Shown here piece by piece: positions 46,266-53,933 of a stretch of 64,000 bases of DNA (the first letter of the stretch is position 1; each line of letters begins with the position of its first letter). Below the pieces are notes generated by a model. That model saw only the letters and a program-made list of their open reading frames with translations. It ran no database searches and was not told the DNA's origin. The stretch covers positions 1,987,501 through 2,051,500 of the forward strand of contig NZ_OY764902.1 of the NCBI RefSeq assembly GCF_963668665.1. Reading direction: 5' to 3'. Made by a program: the position numbers and the translations under genes. The DNA is from an uncultured Anaeromusa sp. GTDB lineage: Bacteria > Bacillota > Negativicutes > Anaeromusales > Anaeromusaceae.

Positions 46266-46343
46266 AAAAGCAGGGGAAGGCGGCAGTTTCTTAACTCGCT
46301 GCGCTCAAACAAGCGAAACTGTCATCCGCCTTCCCCTGCTTTT
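46266..46343. repeat. Large nested palindrome (probable dispersed intergenic repeat)
   Basis: AAAAGCAGGGGAAGGCGG (46266-46283) is perfectly repeated in reverse at 46326-46343; inside are AGTTTC/GAAACT and CGCT/AGCG pairs. The inner string CTCGCTGCGCTCAAACA is of a kind common in intergenic repeats of Firmicutes. No coding signal. The flanks, 46150-46640, hold no credible gene and may be decayed mobile DNA. Confidence 0.6.
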
Positions 46344-46648
46344 ACGTCCTGCGGACCGTCGCTCCAATAAAAGTCTCAAATACAATCACGGTCGCCGCAG
46401 CCTCATTGATCCCTCGCTTTAACAGGCCAGTAGACGTCGGTTGCTATGCCGTCCATGGATTTTCAGAGGAGACCGGCGATCATGCCATCCTTGTCATCGC
46501 CAGCATTAGGCGCTTCCGGCACCGTCGTACTCCTGTTGAATTCCGTAACCCTCAGTCGAACCCTCTCGCGACTCCGATTCTCTTGTTCAATATTTTCACT
46601 GTTCTGAATGACGTTCTAAGACCAGGCGAGAGGGGATTTAAGGAGGGG

Positions 46649-46671
46649 GATATCACCCGTCGGGTGATATC
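46649..46671. promoter_or_regulatory. Perfect 23-bp palindrome, operator candidate
   Basis: GATATCACCCG-T-CGGGTGATATC: 11-bp arms with one base between, 71 bp before the secreted-protein gene at 46743 and behind a purine-rich GGAGGGG. Could be a repressor site or the end of a repeat element; there is no T-run. Confidence 0.5.
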
Positions 46672-46742
46672 GGTTAAGCTCAATGCCCTATACAATGGTA
46701 GTAGTGGGAGTTTTTGAAAGCAGAAAGCAAGGAGGCATGAGC

Positions 46743-47171
46743 ATGGAAAAATGGATGAAAGTAGTGTTAGTATGTGTAGCTGTATGCATAGGGGCCGCAT
46801 TTTTAGGGGCGGAGCGGGTGGAGGCCGCGGAAAGGGTCGTTTGGACAACGACGGATTTGTATTATGAGCTGGATGGGCAAGGCGCCCCCAAAAATGTACT
46901 TGTTATCGAAGGGTATTTTACAAATCATACGGATAAATATATCAACTATTTTTACGAGCTAAACCTTGCCGCTACTATGAGAGCTGACATTGGGGCTGGC
47001 TATACAGGGACCGTGAAGGGAACGTTTCGAAATTTTGAAAAGATGATTGACCCTCATAGCGAGGCTGCTCATACTTTTAGAATTACGAATGCAAAAATAG
47101 TTTGGCCTATTGAAGAGTATGAAGTGGTTCAAGGCTATACGAAATGGAAGCAAAGTGATGCTGCTGGTTGA
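46743..47171 (+). CDS. Small secreted protein of unknown function
   Basis: A 142-aa protein with a signal sequence (hydrophobic residues about 7-22, cleavage near VEA-AER) and a beta-rich mature part (VLVIEGYFTNHTDKYINYFYE, TVKGTFRNFE, HTFRITNAKIVW). The layout resembles SLAP- or FxLYD-like extracellular beta-sandwich domains, which carry a similar EGxFxN segment; this is inference. The ATG at 46743 lies 7 bp after AAGGAGG; ATG 46737 is too close. Confidence 0.65.
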   Translation: MEKWMKVVLVCVAVCIGAAFLGAERVEAAERVVWTTTDLYYELDGQGAPKNVLVIEGYFTNHTDKYINYFYELNLAATMRADIGAGYTGTVKGTFRNFEKMIDPHSEAAHTFRITNAKIVWPIEEYEVVQGYTKWKQSDAAG

Positions 47172-47259
47172 GTCGGCTTGAGGGGAAAATGAGATGAGCA
47201 GATGGGTGAAGCCAGCGGGTTACTTGATGGTGAGATCAAAAAAATGGAGGATGAAAATT

Positions 47260-47979
47260 ATGATGATGCGTTTATTCATGGTGGGTTTGCTTTCAATGGC
47301 AGTATTGCTTGCGGGATGTTCAAAAAGCCCGGAAGATGCGAAGAAAGAGTTAGCCGATAAAAAAATTCAATATAATGAGCAGAGCTTTGTAAAAGCGGTA
47401 GAGGATCAAAAGAAGGATGTTGTGGAGCTGTTTATTGAAGCAGGGATGAACCCCAATGTTACAACTGCTAATGGCACTCCTTTGGTAACCGCTGCGGCGA
47501 CGGGTAATTTGGAAATGGTTAAGTTTTTGGTTGAAAAAGGAGCTGATGTAAATAGTAAAAGCAAAGATAAAGGAGACTTAACGCCGCTGTTTGCTGCGAT
47601 TCTCGGGGGCGGGAAAGACAAAGACAAGCAGGAGACAGTAAAGTTTTTGTTGGATAAAGGGGCGGACGTGAATGCGCGTTTTGCTTCTAAAGGGTTTGAG
47701 GCAACACCGCTGATGATGGCGGCGGCGGAAAAGGATACAGAGATCGTGCGGCTGCTGCTGGCGAAGAAACCGGATATTCAAGCGATAGATGCAGGCACAG
47801 GACTTACGGCCTTAATGATGGCCGTGCTTAACAATAATCTTGAAAATACCAAGGAGCTTTTGGCGCAGGGCGCTGATGTGAATAAGAAAGCTAAAAACAA
47901 TGTTACAGCTCTTTCCCTGGCGAAACAGGAAAAAAATAAGGATATGATTACGATCCTGACGAGTGCAGGAGCAAAGTAA
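47260..47979 (+). CDS. Ankyrin-repeat lipoprotein
   Basis: A 239-aa lipoprotein. The signal sequence ends in a lipobox LLAGC, so the mature protein is lipid-anchored at the membrane. About five ankyrin repeats follow, with typical TPLVTAAATGNLEMVKFLVEKGADVN, cited here by its end LVEKGADVN, then LLDKGADVN, LLAKKPDIQ and LLAQGADVN. Ankyrin repeats bind other proteins. The start at 47260 is chosen because GGAGG (47246-47250) lies 9 bp before it; ATG 47251 touches the site and the longer frame from 47194 would bury the signal peptide. Ends at a terminator that also serves the opposite strand. Confidence 0.85.
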   Translation: MMMRLFMVGLLSMAVLLAGCSKSPEDAKKELADKKIQYNEQSFVKAVEDQKKDVVELFIEAGMNPNVTTANGTPLVTAAATGNLEMVKFLVEKGADVNSKSKDKGDLTPLFAAILGGGKDKDKQETVKFLLDKGADVNARFASKGFEATPLMMAAAEKDTEIVRLLLAKKPDIQAIDAGTGLTALMMAVLNNNLENTKELLAQGADVNKKAKNNVTALSLAKQEKNKDMITILTSAGAK

Positions 47980-48018
47980 AAAAGGAGAATCGCAACCGTG
48001 TGTTGCGATTCTCCTTTT
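47980..48018. terminator. Bidirectional terminator
   Basis: Perfect 16-bp stem (47980-47995 with 48003-48018). On the minus strand the stem runs into six T (47983-47978), ending the candidate small RNA; on the plus strand it follows the ankyrin gene stop directly and ends in TTTTAT. Confidence 0.85.
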
Positions 48019-48216
48019 ATCATCCTGATTGCAGCTGGTTTCAGAAGCGCTATCAGCGTTTTGCTGACAACGTTCTTTCCAAGAACAACGCTCGTTCCTG
48101 CTCCCAACTCATGCCACTCTGTGATCTCATCCCTTCTGTTGGCATGACGACTAACTCAGTCGCTCAGGATACAGAACTCTTCGGATGAGATGTTGAAGTG
48201 GGCTATCCGATCTTAC

Positions 48217-48273
48217 CTTGCCCCACTTATGACTCTTTGATCCACTTGCGACTCTCTGACTCACCTATGACTC
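48217..48273 (-). repeat. Three tandem 19-nt repeats in the candidate small RNA
   Basis: Units, minus strand: GAGTCATAGGTGAGTCAGA, GAGTCGCAAGTGGATCAAA, GAGTCATAAGTGGGGCAAG. Exact 19-nt period; about 14 of 19 positions agree between neighbours. Each keeps GAGTC at the start and GTG near the middle. Confidence 0.6.
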
Positions 48274-48302
48274 GTTGACCAAACGGCCCTCTTCTTACTT
48301 CT

Positions 48303-48331
48303 ATAGTACACCCGACAGAGAGCAATGTCAA
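48303..48331 (-). promoter_or_regulatory. Promoter of the candidate small RNA
   Basis: Minus strand TTGACA (48331-48326), 17 bp, TACTAT (48308-48303). Consensus -35. It points away from ppdK, whose stop lies 59 bp upstream, into a region without a gene. Confidence 0.65.
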
Positions 48332-48389
48332 TATAGAGAGGATGTTATATTGTATTCATCAGCAGCCTTTTCATCGAAAAACCTCTGCC

Positions 48390-51047
48390 TTAGCGAGTTC
48401 CCAATACTTCGCCGTCGCTCAGCGCCGCCTGCGCTGCAGCCAGGCGGGCTACGGGCACGCGGTAGGGAGAGCAGCTGACAAAGTCCAAGCCGATTTCATG
48501 ACAAAACTGGATAGAGCTGGGGTCGCCGCCATGTTCGCCGCAGATGCCGATCAAAAGCTCCGGACGTGTGGCGCGGCCGCCGGCGACAGCCAGGCGCATC
48601 AGTTTACCGACGCCTTGACGGTCCAGTTCGACAAAGGGATTGGCTTTGAGGATCTTCTGCTCTAAATAATGAGGCAGGAATTTGCCTTCCGCGTCGTCGC
48701 GGCTGAAGCCCAGGCAGGTTTGGGTCAGGTCGTTGGTGCCGAAGCTAAAGAATTGCGCGCTGGCGGCCAGTTCGTCCGCCAGCAGGGCGGCCCGGGGCAG
48801 CTCGATCATGGTGCCGGCGGTATAGTGGAACTGTACCTGGCGCTCTGCCATGACTTCTTGAGCAATGCGGTCAATGCGCTCTTTGAAGAAATCCATTTCC
48901 TCCCGGCTGATGGTGAGTGGGATTTCTACTTCCGGGAGTGCAGTGAGGCCTTCTTTGGTCAGTCTGGCGGCGGCGTTCATAATGGCCCGGATCTGCATCT
49001 CGTATACTTCGGGGTACGTAATGCCCAAACGGCAGCCGCGATGTCCCAGCATGGGGTTGAATTCGTGCAGGTGACGGACTTTTTTGAGGAGTAGTTCTTT
49101 TTGCGCCAATGTTTGCGGGTCGTTGCCGAGGGTGCGCAGCCGTGTCGTTTCCACTAATAGTTCTTCCAGACTGGGCAAGAACTCATGCAGCGGCGGATCG
49201 AGCAGGCGTATGCAGACCGGATAGCCTTCCATGGCTTTTAAAATGCCGTAGAAGTCATTTTCCTGCATGGGCAGCAAATGCGTCAAGGCGTCTTCGCGCG
49301 CCTCTAGCGTCTCGGCGAGAATCATCTGCTGTACGTAGGGCAGGCGGTCTTGAGCCATGAACATGTGCTCCGTGCGGACCAGGCCGATACCGGTTGCGCC
49401 GAAGGAACGGGCTTTGGCGGCGTCTTCAGGGGTGTCGGCATTGGCGCGGACATCCAGGCGACGGTATTCATCGGCCCAAGCCAAAAGAGTCAAGTATTCC
49501 GGCGAGAGTTCAGGCTCTTGGAGGGGGATGGAACCGCTGATGACCCGGCCAGTGGCGCCGTCAATAGAGAGGAGATCGCCTTCTTTTAGGGTCAAATTGC
49601 CGATGGTCAAGGTCTTGGCGTTATAATCGATACGGGCGGCTTCACAGCCGCAAACGCAAGGTTTTCCCATGCCGCGGGCTACAACAGCGGCGTGGCTGGT
49701 CATGCCGCCGCGGCTGGTTAGAATGCCCTGGGCCATGACGATGCCGTGAATGTCATCAGGAGTGGTTTCGGTGCGTACTAAGAGTACTTTTTTGCCTTGG
49801 CGTCCCAAAAGTTCTGCTTCGTCCGCGTCAAAGACGATCGCTCCTGAAGCGGCGCCCGGTGAGGCTGGCAGACCTTGCGCCAGGACGTCGAGTTTGGCGG
49901 AGCTGTCAATCTGGCGGTGGAGCAGCTGGCCGATTTGCGTTGGTTCCACCATCAAGAGCGCATCGGCGGTGCTTACCAGGCCTTCTTGCACTAAATCGTG
50001 AGCCACTTTGACGGCAGCGGCGGCAGTGCGTTTGCCGTTGCGGGTTTGCAGCATATAAAGCTTGCCTTTTTCGATGGTGAACTCGATATCCTGCATGTTT
50101 TTGTAGTGCGTTTCCAAAGTCTTGACGATTTGACAGAACTGCTCATAGACATGCGGCATGTCGTCCGCCAGCTTTTCAATGCTTTGGGGGGTCCGAATGC
50201 CGGCGACGACGTCTTCGCCTTGGGCATTCATTAAGTACTCGCCGTAGAGCTTGTTTTCGCCGGTCGAGGGGTTGCGGCTGAAGGCGACGCCGGTGCCGGA
50301 GTCATTGCCCATATTGCCGAAAACCATAGACTGGATATTGACGGCCGTACCCAGATCGTGGTCGATTTTGTTCAGATTGCGGTAGACGATGGCCCGGTCG
50401 TTATTCCAAGAGCGAAAAACGGCGGTAAGGGCCATGAAGAGCTGTTCTTTGGGCTCTTCCGGGAAGTAGCGTCCGCTGTGTTCGTGGACTAGCTTTTTGT
50501 ATTGCCGGATGACTTCTTTGAGGGAGTCGGCGCTGAGATCTTGGTCAAAACGAACGCCTTGCTCTTCCTTGACGTCATCAAGAAGTTGTTCGAATTCGTA
50601 TTTGTGGATGTCAAGAACGACGTCGGAGAACATCTGGATAAACCGGCGGTAGGAGTCGTAGGCGAAACGCTCATTACCTGTAGCGGCGGCTAGGCCGACG
50701 ACGGTGTTGCTGTTCAGGCCGAGGTTTAAGATGGTATCCATCATGCCGGGCATGGAGAAGACGGCGCCGGAACGAACCGATACCAAAAGCGGATTGGCGG
50801 CGTCTCCGAAACGTTTGCCGGTTTGTTCTTCCAAGACGGCTAATTGACGCGATACTTCCTCTTCCATGCCTGCAGGGAGTTTAGCGCCTTGCGCGTAGTA
50901 TTCGCGGCAGCCTTCGGTGCTGATGGTGAAGCCAGGAGGCACCGGCAGACCCAGATTGGTCATTTCGGCTAAGTTGGCGCCTTTTCCCCCTAAGAGCGAG
51001 CGCATTTCAGCGCTTCCCTCCGTAAAAAGGTATACATATTTTTTCAT
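48390..51047 (-). CDS. ppdK: Pyruvate, phosphate dikinase
   Basis: An 885-aa enzyme that interconverts pyruvate, ATP and phosphate with PEP, AMP and pyrophosphate. The N-terminal ATP-grasp part (GGKGANLAEM), the central phospho-histidine domain (GGMTSHAAVVARGMGKPC, with the regulatory threonine just before the histidine) and the C-terminal PEP/pyruvate barrel (GICGEHGGDP) are all complete. Its ATG overlaps the stop of the PDRP gene as ATGA. The first genes of the operon encode its regulator (PDRP) and a CcpN-type repressor. In anaerobes it can run towards ATP or towards PEP for gluconeogenesis and glycogen. Confidence 0.97.
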   Translation of the reverse strand: MKKYVYLFTEGSAEMRSLLGGKGANLAEMTNLGLPVPPGFTISTEGCREYYAQGAKLPAGMEEEVSRQLAVLEEQTGKRFGDAANPLLVSVRSGAVFSMPGMMDTILNLGLNSNTVVGLAAATGNERFAYDSYRRFIQMFSDVVLDIHKYEFEQLLDDVKEEQGVRFDQDLSADSLKEVIRQYKKLVHEHSGRYFPEEPKEQLFMALTAVFRSWNNDRAIVYRNLNKIDHDLGTAVNIQSMVFGNMGNDSGTGVAFSRNPSTGENKLYGEYLMNAQGEDVVAGIRTPQSIEKLADDMPHVYEQFCQIVKTLETHYKNMQDIEFTIEKGKLYMLQTRNGKRTAAAAVKVAHDLVQEGLVSTADALLMVEPTQIGQLLHRQIDSSAKLDVLAQGLPASPGAASGAIVFDADEAELLGRQGKKVLLVRTETTPDDIHGIVMAQGILTSRGGMTSHAAVVARGMGKPCVCGCEAARIDYNAKTLTIGNLTLKEGDLLSIDGATGRVISGSIPLQEPELSPEYLTLLAWADEYRRLDVRANADTPEDAAKARSFGATGIGLVRTEHMFMAQDRLPYVQQMILAETLEAREDALTHLLPMQENDFYGILKAMEGYPVCIRLLDPPLHEFLPSLEELLVETTRLRTLGNDPQTLAQKELLLKKVRHLHEFNPMLGHRGCRLGITYPEVYEMQIRAIMNAAARLTKEGLTALPEVEIPLTISREEMDFFKERIDRIAQEVMAERQVQFHYTAGTMIELPRAALLADELAASAQFFSFGTNDLTQTCLGFSRDDAEGKFLPHYLEQKILKANPFVELDRQGVGKLMRLAVAGGRATRPELLIGICGEHGGDPSSIQFCHEIGLDFVSCSPYRVPVARLAAAQAALSDGEVLGTR

Positions 51048-51883
51048 CGTAATTCGGCTCCCTTCCGGTAATATTCTAATACTTTGGCAGCGGTTTCTTC
51101 GGTGGCTTTATTGGTGACGTCAATAATCGGGCAGCCGATTTTGCGCATAATGCGCACGGCGTACTCAATTTCTTCGAGAATGCGGTCATAGTTTGCGTAT
51201 TCCGCCGTTTGCGCCAGTCCCATGGTGCGCAGGCGTTCCCGGCGTATTTCATAGAGATGATCCGCTTTAATAGTGAGGCCGACCGCTTTGTTCGCCGGCA
51301 CTTGAAAGAGCTCCTGCGGTACGGTCACTTCCGGAACCAGCGGTAGGTTCGCGGCTTTAAGTCCTTTGTGCGCCAGATACATGCACAAAGGGGTTTTGGA
51401 GGTGCGCGATACGCCGGTGACGACGATGTCGGCTCGCAACAGGCCGCGCGGCTCTTTGCCGTCGTCGAATTTGACGGCGAATTCAATGGCTTCAATACGA
51501 TTAAAGTACGCTTCGTCGATTTTGCGCAAACTGCCGGGCTCATTGCGCGGGTCCAGACCGCTGATTTGCGTGAGAGCGTCAACAACAGGGCCCATTACGT
51601 CCACACAAGTTAAATTCAATTTCGCAGCCTTGATTTTCAGGGCTTTACGTAAATTGGGACTAACCAAAGTGTAAATCACGGCGGCGTTGGCAGTGGCTGC
51701 AGCTTCCTGCAAGGCTTCCTCTACTTGGTAAACAGAAGCCAGATACGGCATGCGGCGCAATTCGACATGACCGGCGTCAAATTGGCTGCAAGCGGCTTTG
51801 GTGACGACTTCCGCCGTTTCGCCGACTGAGTCGGAAAGCAAGTAGAGAACGGCGGGATGCGCGGACTTACCGGAATGAGTCAT
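51044..51883 (-). CDS. PPDK regulatory protein (bifunctional kinase/phosphorylase)
   Basis: A 279-aa DUF299 protein. It inactivates PPDK by ADP-dependent phosphorylation of a threonine and reactivates it by phosphorolysis. The family P-loop reads GVSRTSKTPLCMYLA; the N-terminal LYLLSDSVGETAE is also typical. The ATG at 51883 follows AAAGGAGG, which overlaps the stop of the ccpN-like gene. The direct pairing with ppdK supports action on PPDK rather than on PEP synthase. Confidence 0.95.
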   Translation of the reverse strand: MTHSGKSAHPAVLYLLSDSVGETAEVVTKAACSQFDAGHVELRRMPYLASVYQVEEALQEAAATANAAVIYTLVSPNLRKALKIKAAKLNLTCVDVMGPVVDALTQISGLDPRNEPGSLRKIDEAYFNRIEAIEFAVKFDDGKEPRGLLRADIVVTGVSRTSKTPLCMYLAHKGLKAANLPLVPEVTVPQELFQVPANKAVGLTIKADHLYEIRRERLRTMGLAQTAEYANYDRILEEIEYAVRIMRKIGCPIIDVTNKATEETAAKVLEYYRKGAELR

Positions 51884-51896
51884 GAAGAAACCTCCT

Positions 51897-52541
51897 TTAT
51901 GAGCGGCTGCCCATTTGTACAAACAGCCTTGTGATGTTGGACTTGGTGAAGCGGCCAAGCAGGCGGTAACGTTCTCCGTCCGGCGTGTTTTCTATGATGA
52001 CTACCGGCAGGGAGTCGACTTGATGTGTCAGCAGCTTCTGCGCAGCCCGGAGCACGGACTCTTCCGGCGTGGTCACAATAATGTTGGGCATGCGAGTCAT
52101 GATTACGCTGATAGGCAAGTCTTCCAGTTTGCGCTGTCCCAAGGCGGTTTTTAGCAAATCTTTACGCGAAACCACGCCTTCGAGGAAGCCTTCTTGAGAG
52201 ACAATAAACATGGTGCCCACGTCTTCAATGAACATTTTGACAATGACATCATAGACTGAGGTTTTTTCCCGAACTGCTACGGAGATGGAATGGGCGTCCT
52301 TGACGCGCAAGGGGCTGAGCATGCCGGCGATAATGTCCTTTTCGTCTTTGCCGCTGTAGTAGTAGCCTACCCGGGGGCGGGCTTCCAGCAGACCGGACAT
52401 GGTCAGAACCGCCAGATCCGCACGCAAAGCGGCGCGGCTGACTTGCAGGCGATCAGCCAGCTCTTTGCTGCTCAAGGGTCCGTTTTCTTTGACCCATTCC
52501 AGAATGGTGCGTTGACGTGCCGATAATTCGATGGTACTCAC
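51897..52541 (-). CDS. ccpN: CcpN-type repressor (HTH plus two CBS domains)
   Basis: A 214-aa regulator: winged helix-turn-helix in residues about 8-60 (GPLSSKELADRLQVSRAALRAD), then two CBS domains (about 80-140 and 148-210) that bind adenine nucleotides. In Bacillus subtilis CcpN represses gluconeogenic genes and lies next to yqfL, a DUF299 gene; the same order is seen here with ppdK added. GTG start behind AAGGCAG. It probably controls its own operon according to energy charge (inference). Confidence 0.92.
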   Translation of the reverse strand: MSTIELSARQRTILEWVKENGPLSSKELADRLQVSRAALRADLAVLTMSGLLEARPRVGYYYSGKDEKDIIAGMLSPLRVKDAHSISVAVREKTSVYDVIVKMFIEDVGTMFIVSQEGFLEGVVSRKDLLKTALGQRKLEDLPISVIMTRMPNIIVTTPEESVLRAAQKLLTHQVDSLPVVIIENTPDGERYRLLGRFTKSNITRLFVQMGSRS

Positions 52542-52851
52542 CTGCCTTGTAATTCTATTTATTGAACGTGTTTAATGCCATTTGTATAGGCGAATGGCGT
52601 AGACGATAAACGAAAAAGATGTTTAATACTACAAATAGCATACGCTAATTATAACATATAAGTACCTGCTGTTGGCAAGAAAAATCGCTGCAGGATAAAA
52701 TTATAATGAAACAGAGGCCGTAAGAAGGATTTACGCCAAAGAAAACGGAATATTTATTTTAAGCATTAAGAAACGGTTTGTAATTTATGGAAAAAAGTAA
52801 GACAGGCAAGATGATGTGCCGGTTTGAAGGGGACAAGGGGGACGATTTTGC
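52542..52851. other. Divergent region between ccpN and the M48 protease
   Basis: No gene seen. On the minus strand TTGCCA (52678-52673) and TATAAT (52653-52648) stand 19 bp apart, a possible ccpN promoter. The repeated TGTTTAAT near 52567 and 52620 might be binding half-sites. No clear plus-strand promoter. Confidence 0.4.
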
Positions 52852-53871
52852 GTGCGTGAGCTTTTAAAACGGATCGTTTTTGTATGCCTGGCTTTGTTGT
52901 TTATGGCCGGATTCTGGCAGTCGACGGCGGAAGCGGGGCTAATCAGCAAGGACCAGGAAATTTCTATGGGCCGCGATGTAGCGAAAGAATTGGAGAAAAA
53001 ATACGGTCTTGTAGACGACGCGCAGCTGCAAGAGCGCATCCAAAAAATAGGCATGAGTCTGGTGAAAGTATCGGAACGGCAAGATCTTCCGTATACGTTT
53101 AAGGTTTTAAATTCCAAAGAAGTGAACGCTCTGGCTGTGCCTGGCGGTTTTATCTATGTATTTAAGGGCTTAGTCGATCTGATGCCGGATGACGATGAAT
53201 TAGCTGGCGTTATCGGGCATGAAGTAGGGCATGTTGTCAAACGGCACAGCGTGAAGCAGATGGAAAAAAGCTTGGGCATGGGCCTGCTTTTCAGCATCCT
53301 ATTCGGTGATCGAGGGGTGCCGTTGCAGAGTTTGGCGTATCAGGTGTTAATGGCCGGATATAGCCGGGATGACGAACGGGAAGCGGATCAATTGGGATTT
53401 GTACATTCCTTTAAGGCTGGCTACAATCCGTATGGCATGGCCATGGGCCTGCGCAAATTGGCGAATACGAATCAAAATTATCACCCGGATCTATTTTCCA
53501 GTCATCCCGAGGCGAATTCGCGGGTGGAAAAAGTGCTGGGTTATGCCCGGGAGGCCGGTGTGCGTCCTTTTGTGGACGAAGGCGCCAAGCAGGTGAAGGA
53601 TGGAGCTTGGAGCCTGCCTCCCTTTAAAACTGCTGTTGATGGACAGGAACCTGTGTTTCGGGCTTTTGCCGCTGCGGGCGCCATTTATCGGGCTCGGAGC
53701 AGCGTGGGCTTTTCGCCGGAACGGTATGTGCCGGACAGTGACGGAACTCAGTTTTATATCTATTATAATGAGCGACGTATTATGACGATTGCAGAAAGTG
53801 AGGCCGCTGCCTACGGCGTTTCCCAGGAAGAATTGATGGAACGATATCTGGAGGCGCTGCGGCGGTATTGA
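52852..53871 (+). CDS. M48 family secreted metalloprotease
   Basis: A 339-aa protein with a signal sequence (hydrophobic residues about 8-21, cleavage near AEA-GL). The zinc motif HEVGH is at residues 123-127 (in IGHEVGHVVKRHS) and the third ligand is the glutamate in DEREADQLG. The C-terminal 100 residues are not part of the protease core. Relatives such as BepA/LoiP and YggG take part in envelope protein quality control. GTG start, weak ribosome site AAGGGGGAC. It precedes the glycogen operon by 62 bp, with no functional link that can be seen. Confidence 0.88.
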   Translation: MRELLKRIVFVCLALLFMAGFWQSTAEAGLISKDQEISMGRDVAKELEKKYGLVDDAQLQERIQKIGMSLVKVSERQDLPYTFKVLNSKEVNALAVPGGFIYVFKGLVDLMPDDDELAGVIGHEVGHVVKRHSVKQMEKSLGMGLLFSILFGDRGVPLQSLAYQVLMAGYSRDDEREADQLGFVHSFKAGYNPYGMAMGLRKLANTNQNYHPDLFSSHPEANSRVEKVLGYAREAGVRPFVDEGAKQVKDGAWSLPPFKTAVDGQEPVFRAFAAAGAIYRARSSVGFSPERYVPDSDGTQFYIYYNERRIMTIAESEAAAYGVSQEELMERYLEALRRY

Positions 53872-53933
53872 AAAAAAGAAAGCAGCAGGCGGTAGTGAGA
53901 CGGTAAGACTGATAGTCAGGAAGGGAGAGACGC

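Larger units (their letters stand above)
47978..48296 (-). ncRNA. Candidate structured small RNA (about 320 nt)
   Basis: Minus strand, between a consensus promoter (48331-48303) and a strong terminator (48018-47978). No credible protein frame. Read 5' to 3' it has three contiguous 19-nt repeats (48273-48217), TCGGAT/ATCCGA, CGACT-GAGTT-AGTCG, CATGCCA/TGGCATG, GTTCTT-GGA-AAGAAC and CAGC-AAAA-CGCTG hairpins, and the terminator stem. CATCTCATCC and GGGATGAGATC can also pair over a longer range. It does not match tmRNA, RNase P RNA, SRP RNA or 6S RNA by any motif I can recall. Confidence 0.6.

Noticed and set aside
46540..46575. tRNA-like T-arm string (TCGAACCCTC) on the minus strand
   Set aside because: The flanks cannot form the T-stem or acceptor stem, and no anticodon arm is present.
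46406..46717. Open frame of 103 codons on the plus strand
   Set aside because: It runs through the 23-bp palindrome and into the ribosome site region of the next gene; composition is not protein-like.
47778..48107. Minus-strand frame of 109 codons inside the candidate small RNA
   Set aside because: It starts with TTG without a ribosome site, crosses the terminator and continues into the antisense of the ankyrin gene.
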